Program-made: the position numbers and the translations under genes | Origin: Cysteiniphilum halobium | GTDB lineage: Bacteria > Pseudomonadota > Gammaproteobacteria > Francisellales > Francisellaceae | Direction of reading: 5' to 3' | NCBI RefSeq assembly: GCF_003574425.1 | Contig: NZ_QLIU01000017.1 | Coordinates: forward strand, 25,428-89,427 | Length of the DNA stretch: 64,000 bases | Notes under the pieces: generated by a model | What the model saw: the letters and a program-made list of their open reading frames with translations, nothing else | Databases searched by the model: none | Told to the model about the DNA's origin: nothing | Part shown: positions 1 to 7,791 of the stretch, in pieces | Position numbering within the stretch: position 1 is the first letter of the stretch | Layout: each line of letters starts with the position of its first letter

Positions 1-1
1 A

Positions 2-2041
2 GTGGTTACTGCTCAAAAATCCACCTCTACTTTAGCTAATATGCGTTCACTTTATGTGACCATCACAAGAGGGGTGCGTCATATAAAAATGTTTACCGAT
101 GATCGTGAGGCTTTGTTAAAGCGTGTTAAAAATGACTTTAATAATAAAATTGCCATTCATGCCGTGACAGGTGAAGTCACTTTAACTGAGCATTTTGATC
201 GCTATCAAAAGGAAAAAGCCGAGCAAAAACAGGATAGTTATGCTCAACATCAAGTAGCGACACTGCAAGAAAAGAATAATGATCAACAACAGGTTGGTGA
301 TTCATTGCAGGAGTATGACCGCTATACGCAAGCAACGCCAACTTATAATGCGTCTGATATGAAAGATTATGATCAGTATATGGCAGAGTTAAAAGATGAT
401 TTTGATGTCTCTGCTTCAAAGTATTATACGGTTAAGCATAGCGAGGATAAAGCTAAAAGTGCTAAGAATGGTACAATAAATACAGTAAATACAATAAAAA
501 GTAAGCATAAAGCTGATAATCAAAATAATCAAAACGTCATCAATCAATATGAAAAAACAGGTAAGGTAAAAAATAATAAGGCTAAAGCCAAAAATGACCA
601 TTCAAATAACTATGCCAATACTGTCTTTGCTGAAAAGGTGTATGACCCTAAATACTGTGACACACAAGGGCGTTTTGATATTCGCAAATATGGGGCTGAG
701 GTCTCAGTAGAATTAAAAAAACGAACAGAAGATGTGGCAAGATGGCTGTTAGGTGAAGAAAACAAGGGGCGTTCTAATAATACAGTGCTTGCCTTTGGTC
801 AAGATAGTGCTTCATTGAAAGTAACGTTAACAGGTAAATATCGTGGTTATTATAAAGATTGGTCAAACAATAATGATCGTGGCGACCTAGTTTCATTAAT
901 CATGAGAGAGAAAGGATTAAACTACGCTGACGCTGTGGCTGAGGGGGCAAGAATGGTGGCTATGCCAGAAGCGTATGATATTAAGGAAACCAAAAACCAT
1001 GAAGCGTTAAGCAAGGATATTTCTTATGATGAGCGCAAAAAACAATCGTTTGAACGTGCGGTTAAAGTTTGGAATAAATCACACCCAGTTAAAGGCACCT
1101 TAGCAGAAAAATACTTAACACAGCATCGAGGCATTAAGGATTATCAAGGTGCCGATGTTAGATACAATGCCAGTGTTTATTCAAATGAAGTCACAGGTAA
1201 ATATCAGCCCGCTTTAGTCGTTCAGTTCAAAAATGAAAAAGACGAGCTGACAGGAATTGAATCTATTTACCTTGAGCGTGGTACTGGCAAGAAAATGTCT
1301 CATCTTAAAGTGGGTAAAAGAAATTATGGCACGAAAAATGGCAGTGCTGTTTTGATTAGCAAAGGAAATGAGCAATCAAATAATATTAGCTTTTTAGCTG
1401 AGGGTGTTGTAACGGCTTTATCTATCAAGCAAGCTTTTAAAGACGTGCATATTTTAGCATCAGGTGGTAAAGATAACTTTGCGAATATCAGCCCTGATAC
1501 GCTCAAAGATAATATCCTTATCTGTGCTGATAATGATGGGAAAGCATTAATCAAAGACTCTGCCTTAGTGAAAGCCATACAGTTATTTGAAAAAGTAGGT
1601 AAACAGGTTAAGGTGGTATTTCCCAATATGATTGATAATAAAAAAACCGACTACAATGACACACTTAAAGATCAAGGTGTTCAGGCAATTTTTGATAAAC
1701 TTAATCCTGTATATCAAGACTTATTAACGCATGATAAAAACATAAAATCATTGATTGATAAGATGGTATCGCAAGGTGATTTAAAACACCATGACATTGA
1801 CAATGTGATTAAATATGTCAATAAATCACACGATATAGATATATCATCAATCAAGAAACATATTGATGTACTGCATAAAGATAACTTATCAATCAGTCAA
1901 AAAGAGATTGATTCAGTCGCACAATCAATGAAATCACAAGAAAATATCACGGAAAAATGGGAAAAATACAAGCAACAGGACGTTGATATTGTGCCTAATG
2001 TGACAAAAAAACAGATCATAAAGGATCAGTTGACTAAGTGA
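2..2041 (+). CDS. TraI-like conjugative relaxase/helicase-primase, C-terminal part (5' end outside window)
   Basis: The reading frame is open at the window edge, so the true start is upstream. The first residues visible (SLYVTITRG, followed by MFTDD) look like the last helicase motif of an SF1 TraI/RecD-type helicase. After a hydrophilic linker of about 180 residues comes a primase-like region containing YKDWSNNNDRGDLVSLI. Next is a TOPRIM domain with its glutamate at fragment residue 467 (AEGVVTALS) and the acidic triad ADNDG at 509-513. In plasmids this arrangement belongs to large relaxases that nick oriT, unwind the transferred strand and carry a primase-like tail. The relaxase domain itself is not in the window. 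It converges with the two minus-strand genes that follow. The identification as a relaxase rests on the helicase-TOPRIM fusion and on the tra context. Confidence 0.7.
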   Translation: MVTAQKSTSTLANMRSLYVTITRGVRHIKMFTDDREALLKRVKNDFNNKIAIHAVTGEVTLTEHFDRYQKEKAEQKQDSYAQHQVATLQEKNNDQQQVGDSLQEYDRYTQATPTYNASDMKDYDQYMAELKDDFDVSASKYYTVKHSEDKAKSAKNGTINTVNTIKSKHKADNQNNQNVINQYEKTGKVKNNKAKAKNDHSNNYANTVFAEKVYDPKYCDTQGRFDIRKYGAEVSVELKKRTEDVARWLLGEENKGRSNNTVLAFGQDSASLKVTLTGKYRGYYKDWSNNNDRGDLVSLIMREKGLNYADAVAEGARMVAMPEAYDIKETKNHEALSKDISYDERKKQSFERAVKVWNKSHPVKGTLAEKYLTQHRGIKDYQGADVRYNASVYSNEVTGKYQPALVVQFKNEKDELTGIESIYLERGTGKKMSHLKVGKRNYGTKNGSAVLISKGNEQSNNISFLAEGVVTALSIKQAFKDVHILASGGKDNFANISPDTLKDNILICADNDGKALIKDSALVKAIQLFEKVGKQVKVVFPNMIDNKKTDYNDTLKDQGVQAIFDKLNPVYQDLLTHDKNIKSLIDKMVSQGDLKHHDIDNVIKYVNKSHDIDISSIKKHIDVLHKDNLSISQKEIDSVAQSMKSQENITEKWEKYKQQDVDIVPNVTKKQIIKDQLTK

Positions 2042-2107
2042 TTTATATCAAAAAAATTAGGGTAAATTGCACTAATTATAGAAGTTTAAACCCAACCTGA
2101 CAGTTGC

Positions 2108-2503
2108 CTATTTTCCCTTTGCCCCTTTTAATTTTTCAACATCAATTTTACCACTTAAAAGGTCAGCGATATACTCGTCTGATTCTCTCTTGTTTTCCTT
2201 CAGTTCAACACCATAGCCTTCATGTTTAGACAATTTAGCATTATAGGTAAAAGCAAACGCTTGTCTAATCAAATGATGGCATTCAATCATTTTCTTGGCA
2301 GCATCCTGATAGACTGCTTGCCAGTTTTTCATTTCCTCTTCATCTGACGCATTAAGCTGTGCTTTTTTAACGGCATAACCTATATCAATCAAATCACGAA
2401 TAAAGTAGGACTCGTTCGTTTCTCCATAAGCAACCATTAATTCACGGATATTTATTAGCTTTTTTTCATCAATTCGTATTTCTTTGGGTATCATCTTAGG
2501 CAT
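2108..2503 (-). CDS. Small hypothetical protein, possible relaxosome accessory
   Basis: A 131-residue charged protein. An ATG at 2503 is preferred over the longer frame starting at 2563, because it overlaps the stop of the upstream ribbon-helix-helix gene by only 8 bases (ATGCCTAA), a usual coupled arrangement, whereas the longer frame would overlap by 68. The core KKLINIRELMVAYGETNES reads like a ribbon-helix-helix or helical DNA-binding segment, and the C-terminus is rich in lysine and glycine. It is cotranscribed with the preceding gene and converges with the relaxase gene, which fits a TraM/MobC-type accessory protein. That function is inference only; no family was recognised with certainty. 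Confidence 0.55.
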   Translation of the reverse strand: MPKMIPKEIRIDEKKLINIRELMVAYGETNESYFIRDLIDIGYAVKKAQLNASDEEEMKNWQAVYQDAAKKMIECHHLIRQAFAFTYNAKLSKHEGYGVELKENKRESDEYIADLLSGKIDVEKLKGAKGK

Positions 2504-2888
2504 TATTTTCACCGTCTTTTTGTTCTGAAATCCCTTGTTTTTCATTTTTTTCATCTTTTTCATTCGCTAAAACAGAACTTATTAGCTCTTTCATTGCCAT
2601 TCTTACCGATTCAAATTCACTTTCAGGCGTTTCAAATTTAGATTTTCTAGCATCAAATAATATGCGATATAGCTGTCTTAAGTAGTGTCTATTTTCAAGT
2701 GCTAATGTCGCTGAAATTTCTGCCAATCTTTCTTGCCCTTTGTTTGCATTATTCATCACCGCATCAACACCTTGCTCAAGAAATAATCTATATGCATGTT
2801 GTTTTGTCGGTATTGATTTGCTTTCACTTGCGTAATCTTCAATTTTTTTTGCAAGTTCTTCAGGGAGTCTTAAAGTTATTCTGTGCAT
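2496..2888 (-). CDS. Ribbon-helix-helix DNA-binding protein (relaxosome/autoregulator type)
   Basis: A 130-residue protein whose first 30 residues, starting MHRITLRLPEELAKKIEDYA, are a typical ribbon-helix-helix domain: an alternating beta strand followed by an amphipathic helix. Small proteins of this type (TraY, TrwA, MbeC, CopG-like) bind repeats at oriT or at their own promoter. The rest is helical and charged with an acidic tail. It is the first gene of a two-gene minus-strand operon, and its promoter region (2890-3110) is packed with short direct and inverted repeats that are plausible binding sites. Confidence 0.65.
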   Translation of the reverse strand: MHRITLRLPEELAKKIEDYASESKSIPTKQHAYRLFLEQGVDAVMNNANKGQERLAEISATLALENRHYLRQLYRILFDARKSKFETPESEFESVRMAMKELISSVLANEKDEKNEKQGISEQKDGENNA

Positions 2889-2907
2889 TTTTCACCCTTT
2901 TTTGCGC

Positions 2908-3094
2908 ATGTCATTTGTCGTCTTTGTCATAGTATACAATGACATACGTATAATGTCTATGACATAATATGTATGCTTAAACATATTTTAAAACTATGAA
3001 TAGATGTCTTTATAATGTCTATACTGAAATAATAGACATTATTTGTCGTCTATTAAAAGCAGTCAAACGTATGTCTATATATTATGTCATTTGT
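2908..3094. promoter_or_regulatory. Repeat-dense operator / candidate oriT-flanking region
   Basis: TATAATGTCTAT occurs exactly at 2949-2960 and 3011-3022. The second copy forms a perfect 11-bp inverted repeat with ATAGACATTAT at 3032-3042 (9-base spacer). ATGTCTAT recurs at 3071-3078. ATTTGTCGTCT is found at 2913-2923 and 3041-3051, and ATGTCATTTGT at 2908-2918 and 3084-3094. The cluster sits directly upstream of the ribbon-helix-helix gene and near the relaxase gene, so it is most likely the autoregulatory operator and/or accessory-protein sites of an origin of transfer. No nic site is proven. Confidence 0.55.
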
Positions 3095-3110
3095 ATGTCA
3101 AATTGCCATA

Positions 3111-3735
3111 ACACATATAAATAAAGGCTGTACTGCTTTTTACCATTGTTTTAACTGGCATTCTGTATTGGGTTTTGTTTGATTAGAAAGTGAAAGTTTG
3201 AAAAATAAATTTTTTCGCTTTATTTTGAATAATTTTATTTCACTGAAACGCTTATAAATACTGAGATTGACGACACCCTTAACCGCAACAAGAACACGAT
3301 GCACTAACAGTGCGTACTGTGTCTGCTTGCTGAGGGGGAGGGAGTGACTGTTGACAACAGGTTAATATATAGTCAAATTAGTGGGTCATAATTTAGCTTA
3401 TTATTTATACAAGCCGAACCTATGGCGATTGAATGGACTTTTAACATCATCACAAAAGACAATATAAAAGCGATAGCAAAGACTTTGCTAAAAATGACAA
3501 TGAATAGAAAATATTTTTAAAAAACACGTGAGAATAAAAAGGAAAAGCAAAAAATAAAAAACCAAGACAAGCTTGGCAGTTTTTTAAAAAATATTTTGAA
3601 AATTATTTTATATTTTTTTGCGTGAGTAATTGAAAAAAGTTTTAGATTTTATTTTTCGATTTATCTAAGGAAAAATTAAAACTAAAGATGAAAATAAATA
3701 AAAATATTTTTCTTGATTAATTTTAAAATAGTCTA
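3111..3735. other. Gene-free AT-rich stretch with a short inverted repeat
   Basis: No convincing gene. It holds the inverted repeat GCACT-AAC-AGTGC at 3301-3313, followed by a G-rich run around 3331-3343. This lies within 400 bases of the repeat cluster and could be the nicking region of an oriT, but no recognised nic consensus was found. The last 200 bases before the insertion sequence are extremely AT-rich. Confidence 0.3.
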
Positions 3736-3741
3736 CTCAAA

Positions 3742-5019
3742 CAATACTTCGGACACTTTTAAGCAGCTATAGCCCCATAGTTTCTTAATTCGTCAAATAT
3801 CTGGTTATATTTTTCAGTATCTTTCTTAATTTCTAACTTGCGAAAAATAGCTTCCATATAGTGTTCATTGTATTTAACACGCTTCCAAGAGGCTATAGAT
3901 ATAACTGATTTTTCAAATGAATTTTTGCTCAATGCATCTTCTATTTTTAAGGAATTAAGCGCCATCAGAGATATGTTTAGATGACTATTAATTGCTTTTG
4001 AGTTCCTTGCTTGAGAGTCCATCAACCCAGTGTATTGTTTTGCATCACGAATGACAAACTCTATCTGGAATCGTGATTTATAATATTTGATTATCGTAAA
4101 AGCATCTAAGCTTAAATCAGTTGAAAACAATAATGCGTAACTTGAATTATCTGCATTAAGTAGCATGACAACATTAATCTTCTTTTTCATATTTGGTGAG
4201 TAAACTATTGCATTATATACATTAACATTGCCATCGATTGCACCCTGAAAAGTAAATCGCTCTATTTGATTGAATTTTACTTTCCCGTCATAACTTTTTG
4301 GTCTACCAACACCTGTTTGATCGCCATCATAAAGCCATTTTAAATTAGCATCACAACGTAATTTGCCAATCATTTCGAACCCATTATCAAAAAGACGATT
4401 AACAAAAACATTTTTTGTATAAAAAGCATCCGCTACAACATATTTTATTTCCAATGTTTTTAGTTGATCAAAAACAGATTCTATATGATCTGCGTACAAA
4501 TCAGCACGGCTTTTCTTTTCATCGTCAATAGTCTGCTTAGCATCTAGCGCATAAGCAGTATTGGCGTTAACATCAACTATCGATATTAAAGACATTTCCA
4601 ATCCTTTTTTTGACTCCCCACTAGCACCAGACCAAAACATTGCTAAGCCCTCGGTATGCTTCCCTGATTTCTCAATAAAGCTTGCGTCAATAGCAGCAAT
4701 TTTATCATGCTTATCTGGGATAATTGAGATCATTAGCATATTGACTTGCATAAATGAGATTCCCTTATTAAACCATCTTGCAATTGTTTTTTCTGATATG
4801 CTGCAGTACCGACTGAGGTTTCTATAGTTAGCGTTACCTACGACAGCTATAAAGACGTTAATAATAATGATTAGGAATTTTCTTTGTGGTTTGGATAAGG
4901 TTGTAACGTCATTGATTGCTTTGATTAATGATTTATGCATTATTGAATTTGGAAGCGATATTTAACCCTATTAATGGATGCTAGATTACCAAATCTAGTC
5001 AAAAGTGTCCGAAGTATTG
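3742..5019 (-). mobile_element. Complete IS4-superfamily insertion sequence
   Basis: The element is bounded by perfect 19-bp terminal inverted repeats: CAATACTTCGGACACTTTT at 3742-3760 and its reverse complement at 5001-5019. It is flanked by a 6-bp direct repeat CTCAAA (3736-3741 and 5020-5025), the expected target duplication. Length is 1278 bp with a single transposase gene on the minus strand. Intact ends, duplication and open frame suggest recent, possibly still active, insertion next to the toxin-antitoxin operon. Confidence 0.9.
3759..4940 (-). CDS. IS4-superfamily DDE transposase
   Basis: A 393-residue transposase filling the insertion sequence; its stop codon lies inside the left terminal repeat. 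The N-terminus looks helix-turn-helix-like (CSISEKTIARWF). Candidate catalytic acidic residues are in AAIDASFIEKSG and KYVVADAFYTK. The third is in YKSRFQIEFVIRDAK, which fits the Y-(2)-R-(3)-E-(6)-K signature of IS4-type enzymes. It catalyses cut-and-paste transposition of its element. Length is normal for the group and no disruption is seen. The subfamily cannot be assigned by eye. Confidence 0.9.
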   Translation of the reverse strand: MHKSLIKAINDVTTLSKPQRKFLIIIINVFIAVVGNANYRNLSRYCSISEKTIARWFNKGISFMQVNMLMISIIPDKHDKIAAIDASFIEKSGKHTEGLAMFWSGASGESKKGLEMSLISIVDVNANTAYALDAKQTIDDEKKSRADLYADHIESVFDQLKTLEIKYVVADAFYTKNVFVNRLFDNGFEMIGKLRCDANLKWLYDGDQTGVGRPKSYDGKVKFNQIERFTFQGAIDGNVNVYNAIVYSPNMKKKINVVMLLNADNSSYALLFSTDLSLDAFTIIKYYKSRFQIEFVIRDAKQYTGLMDSQARNSKAINSHLNISLMALNSLKIEDALSKNSFEKSVISIASWKRVKYNEHYMEAIFRKLEIKKDTEKYNQIFDELRNYGAIAA

Positions 5020-5089
5020 CTCAAAAATAATGCGTGGACTTTTGCCAATAATTTCGAGAAACTCAAAAATTTTTTAGATTGTTTAAGAC

Positions 5090-5395
5090 TCATGATAAAT
5101 ATTTCAAACCCTTATCATCAACAATATTAATAAGTTTTAATATCGCTCCTTGAGCTTTACGCTGACCCTGTTCAAGACTTTTTACCATAGCAGGGCTAAT
5201 ATTTAAAATTTTTGCAAAGACAGCTTGACTAACATTCTGACGCTCTCTAATTTCTTTTATATCTTCGCCAGTGTATTCGTATAGGTCTGGCGTACTTAAT
5301 TCTGTTAAATCTCTAAGCGTTTGCTTATCAATTATGCCAGTTGTATATAAATCGTTTGATAAATCATTTATTGTTTCTCTTATCGTATTCATCAT
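5090..5395 (-). CDS. HigA-like antitoxin with XRE helix-turn-helix
   Basis: A 101-residue protein with a helix-turn-helix in the middle: IKEIRERQNVSQAVFAKIL followed by SPAMVKSLEQGQRKAQG. This is typical of HigA/NadS antitoxins that neutralise a RelE-fold toxin and repress the operon. The start overlaps the toxin stop by 4 bases (ATGA), so the two are translationally coupled, with the toxin first as in higBA loci. The gene ends 70 bases from the insertion sequence and appears intact. Confidence 0.8.
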   Translation of the reverse strand: MMNTIRETINDLSNDLYTTGIIDKQTLRDLTELSTPDLYEYTGEDIKEIRERQNVSQAVFAKILNISPAMVKSLEQGQRKAQGAILKLINIVDDKGLKYLS

Positions 5396-5763
5396 ATCAC
5401 CTCAAATAATTTTTTATCTTCAATTAGTTTTTTAATATCACTGTCACTTAATGACAATAATATCCCAGAAATTTTTTTAAAGTCTTTAAGTTCTCTAGTG
5501 GTAAAGTTTTCTTTTTCATTTTTGTTAAAGCAATGCACCCAATAACATACTTTTCCATCGCTAAAAACAATAATCGTTCTACTGCTTCCGCTTTTGCCTT
5601 TATTGTTTGTTGCTACTCTAAGCTTATACAAATTGCTGCCTAGTGAATATCTCTGTTTACCTATATCATCAAGAGCGCAAAAAAAATCTAGCGTTTCCTT
5701 TAGTGAAAAATTACTAATATGTTTTGATTCATTCGCAAACTTTTTTATTTTATAATTTTTCAT
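5392..5763 (-). CDS. HigB/RelE-like toxin of a type II toxin-antitoxin pair
   Basis: A 123-residue basic protein with the RelE/ParE-fold pattern: LGSNLYKLRVATNNKGKSG, then TIIVFSDGKVCYWVHCFNK, then a lysine/glutamate-rich helical end. Proteins with this pattern usually sit upstream of an HTH antitoxin and act as ribosome-dependent mRNA interferases. Such a pair would stabilise the plasmid by killing or arresting plasmid-free cells. It is the first gene of the pair, with a palindromic operator immediately upstream. Assignment of the precise activity is by family analogy. Confidence 0.75.
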   Translation of the reverse strand: MKNYKIKKFANESKHISNFSLKETLDFFCALDDIGKQRYSLGSNLYKLRVATNNKGKSGSSRTIIVFSDGKVCYWVHCFNKNEKENFTTRELKDFKKISGILLSLSDSDIKKLIEDKKLFEVI

Positions 5764-5783
5764 AGAATGAAGTTTGATAATAT

Positions 5784-5815
5784 ATAATACTTGATATTAT
5801 AATACAATGTATTAT
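5784..5815. promoter_or_regulatory. Palindromic operator between toxin-antitoxin operon and divergent gene
   Basis: A 17-bp palindrome ATAATAC-AAT-GTATTAT lies at 5799-5815, with a further half-site ATAATAC at 5784-5790. It sits in the 86-bp gap between the divergent toxin gene and the gene at 5850. The likely role is repression by the HTH antitoxin. Confidence 0.55.
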
Positions 5816-5849
5816 GTTTGTCAATATAACAAAATAAGGAATACCAAAA

Positions 5850-6125
5850 ATGCCTATGATCGAAAAACCAAAGTCACCAACTTACACAGCCTTACCTAAA
5901 AAAGTTAAAGTGACAGAAGATACTTACCTAAAAGCTATTGAATATTTAGACTGGAATAATTCCCTTGACGGTGAAAAAGATTTAGATTTTTTAATTGATC
6001 AAGCATTGCAACTTGTTTTTGATGGTGATCGAGAGTTTAAAAAGTATCTGAAAGAAAATAAAAACACTCACCAGAAAAAATTAACTGAAAATAACAGCGA
6101 GCAACTAGTTCAAGAAGGAGCTTAA
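5850..6125 (+). CDS. Hypothetical small protein
   Basis: A 91-residue hydrophilic protein not recognised as a known family. A ribosome-binding sequence (aagga) precedes the ATG at normal spacing. The middle (VTEDTYLKAIEYLDW, then DLDFLIDQALQLVFD) is predicted helical and has the feel of a short DNA-binding or antitoxin-like protein. It is divergent from the toxin-antitoxin operon and shares its operator region. It ends in a hairpin terminator. Confidence 0.5.
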   Translation: MPMIEKPKSPTYTALPKKVKVTEDTYLKAIEYLDWNNSLDGEKDLDFLIDQALQLVFDGDREFKKYLKENKNTHQKKLTENNSEQLVQEGA

Positions 6126-6146
6126 AAGCTCCAGTATTGTTTTATT
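6117..6146 (+). terminator. Rho-independent terminator of the preceding small gene
   Basis: A 7-bp perfect stem, GGAGCTT (6117-6123) and AAGCTCC (6126-6132), overlaps the stop codon region and is followed by a T-rich tail (attgttttattt). Confidence 0.55.
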
Positions 6147-6180
6147 TAACACAGTTTTATGAAAACTCTCTTTTATTTTA

Positions 6181-7131
6181 TTAGGCAACCTTTTCTGTGT
6201 TGTTATTATCTTCACCAACCGCCTTTAAAATCGCACCAAGCAAATAATTCAAAACTTTGGTGCTTTGCCTTACCGCTTCGTTAAAATCTTCATCAGTCAA
6301 ATTTGTAAGCCAATTATCAATATAGCTTGCATGATTTTGTAAATCGGTTTTGATGCCAAAGTGTGCGCTTAACATCGCACTGGATAATTCAGCAACTAAT
6401 TCTTCTTTGGCATAGCTTAACTTACACTTTAAATCGACACTGCGGTTTAATCTTTTTTTGTGCATGGTGCTATGGGCTAACTCATGCAGTAAAACCGCTT
6501 TGTAATTCTCTTCACTATCAAAATATTTTGAGGATGGCATTTTGATAATATCTAAACTTGGCATGTAATACGCTTGCCCTTGATCATGCGTGATAATCTC
6601 GACATCTTGAGCATCAATAATGGCTTGCAAGTCATCATTAAAAAAAATGGTGTTTTCTGTCTCTGCTAAAGTCGTTTGTGACAAATTAAAAACGGCATAA
6701 TATTTCGGGCATAATATCGTTGTTTCGTAAGCGTCACCTTTTTTGATCACTCTGTCGCCAGTGTTAAAATCCTCTTTGGCTACTTTTTCCTTATCGTAGC
6801 TAGTGAAGAAAAAAACACGGCTTGATTTTTCACCTTTGTTGACACTGCCATTTAACGCTTTGATTTGTTTGAACGTCAACCATTGGTTCGATTTGTAATT
6901 GTTTTTGAGTTGTGCCATGTAAAGATTTAGCACATTAACACCACTGTAGAGATTGCCTTTCGCATTTACTGGCAATTTAGCGCAACCCTCACGATGAAAA
7001 ACATCTTTCCAAGTGGCACCGCCATTTTGAATAATTGCTTTAATACTTTGGGCAATTTCGTTTACAAAGTCGTTGTAGGTTTGTTTATTCCCATTATTGT
7101 GTTTATTTTTTATGGTGTTTTGCTTAGTCAT
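6181..7131 (-). CDS. ardC: ArdC-like anti-restriction protein (ssDNA-binding domain plus metallopeptidase domain)
   Basis: A 316-residue protein. The N-terminal half (residues 15-120: ATWKDVF, YSGVNVLNLY, NQWLTFKQI) matches the ArdC N-terminal ssDNA-binding domain. The C-terminal half carries the zinc-metallopeptidase motif HELAH at 216-220, with a downstream YAKEELVAELSSA segment usual for this family. ArdC proteins are delivered or expressed early during conjugation and protect incoming DNA from host restriction. The ATG at 7131 was chosen because a strong ribosome-binding site (GGAGGGG) precedes it and it overlaps the upstream gene by 8 bases; the frame is open further upstream without such a site. 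It is the last gene of a short minus-strand operon. Confidence 0.88.
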   Translation of the reverse strand: MTKQNTIKNKHNNGNKQTYNDFVNEIAQSIKAIIQNGGATWKDVFHREGCAKLPVNAKGNLYSGVNVLNLYMAQLKNNYKSNQWLTFKQIKALNGSVNKGEKSSRVFFFTSYDKEKVAKEDFNTGDRVIKKGDAYETTILCPKYYAVFNLSQTTLAETENTIFFNDDLQAIIDAQDVEIITHDQGQAYYMPSLDIIKMPSSKYFDSEENYKAVLLHELAHSTMHKKRLNRSVDLKCKLSYAKEELVAELSSAMLSAHFGIKTDLQNHASYIDNWLTNLTDEDFNEAVRQSTKVLNYLLGAILKAVGEDNNNTEKVA

Positions 7132-7312
7132 GATTAACCCCTCCACAATCTTTACCATCAAATAATGCTTTGCAATTCAACCCACCACATAGAGGACAAA
7201 TATTTTGCGCAATATCCTCTGCTAAATCTTCCTCATACAGATCATCATTAAATGACGTATTGGCATATATTTCATCAACTGCTAAATCTAAGTTACTGTT
7301 AAAAATACGCAT
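7124..7312 (-). CDS. Small acidic protein with CPLCGGLNC knuckle
   Basis: A 62-residue acidic protein. The C-terminal third contains CPLCGGLNC and a further cysteine in GKDCGGVNH, suggesting a small zinc-binding knuckle. The start has an AGAGGG ribosome-binding sequence. The gene lies between a small hypothetical gene and ardC, overlapping ardC by 8 bases. Function unknown; coupling to ardC suggests a role in establishment after transfer. Confidence 0.55.
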   Translation of the reverse strand: MRIFNSNLDLAVDEIYANTSFNDDLYEEDLAEDIAQNICPLCGGLNCKALFDGKDCGGVNHD

Positions 7313-7316
7313 CGCT

Positions 7317-7535
7317 TTACCCTCTTTTAACGTGATTAATCGCTAACACTGCATTGACCACATGCACCGCTTGCTCATGGTTGTTTTTTATTTTTTTTAT
7401 TCCTTTTATTTCTTGTAAGCGCTTTGGTGTCTTTTTATTGGCAGGTGCGGCTTGGTCTTTCTCAACCGCGCGTACATAGTTAAAAAATTCAAACCATGCG
7501 TCATTGTCAGGTTGATTGGTTATTAAGCTTCTCAT
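7317..7535 (-). CDS. Hypothetical small protein
   Basis: A 72-residue basic protein. The ATG at 7535 is preceded by AAAGGAG at good spacing, so the longer open frame to 7595 is not used. No family recognised. It is the first gene of the ardC operon, directly downstream of a large stem-loop at 7586-7659. Confidence 0.5.
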   Translation of the reverse strand: MRSLITNQPDNDAWFEFFNYVRAVEKDQAAPANKKTPKRLQEIKGIKKIKNNHEQAVHVVNAVLAINHVKRG

Positions 7536-7585
7536 TGTTCTAACTCCTTTAATTTTAGGTTTGTGTGTGTTCACAACCTTTTTGC

Positions 7586-7659
7586 AACAAGCCATTTAGA
7601 AATGCCTGTCAAGGGCGCGTAGCGTGCCATTTACCCTTGACAGGTATTTCGGGCTTGTT
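7586..7659 (-). ncRNA. Large structured stem-loop in the leader of the ardC operon
   Basis: Arms AACAAGCC (7586-7593), GAAAT (7599-7603) and CCTGTCAAGGG (7605-7615) pair with CCCTTGACAGG (7634-7644), ATTTC (7646-7650) and GGCTTGTT (7652-7659): 24 pairs interrupted by one internal loop and one mismatch, with an 18-base terminal loop. It lies just upstream of the ardC operon start. It could be a leader RNA structure, a transcription attenuator or a small RNA; strand is assumed from the operon. Confidence 0.4.
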
Positions 7660-7682
7660 AAAAAAGAAATTAAAACTAGGCT

Positions 7683-7703
7683 GTCAATCACGTAGTGATT
7701 GAC
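7683..7703 (-). terminator. Perfect hairpin, probable terminator of the upstream minus-strand transcript
   Basis: GTCAATCAC (7683-7691) and GTGATTGAC (7695-7703) form a perfect 9-bp stem with a 3-base loop. On the minus strand it is followed within about 12 bases by a T-rich stretch, consistent with termination of the transcript coming from the 7792-8715 gene. Confidence 0.45.
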
Positions 7704-7791
7704 TCATTGATAAGATAAAGTGTGATGGTTTGGCACAGATTTTTGAGCAATGCAATTGCGTATAAACTAAGCATTAAATGTTAAATGCACA

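Noticed and set aside
2949..3022. TATAATGTCTAT repeats as sigma-70 -10 boxes, or as an R388-type nic (TGTCT/ATAG)
   Set aside because: The element occurs several times in both orientations, which fits a protein-binding site better; no matching -35 and no full nic consensus were found.
3422..3520. 32-residue plus-strand ORF starting MAIEWTFN
   Set aside because: Low-complexity, no ribosome-binding site and no recognisable features; likely chance in AT-rich DNA.
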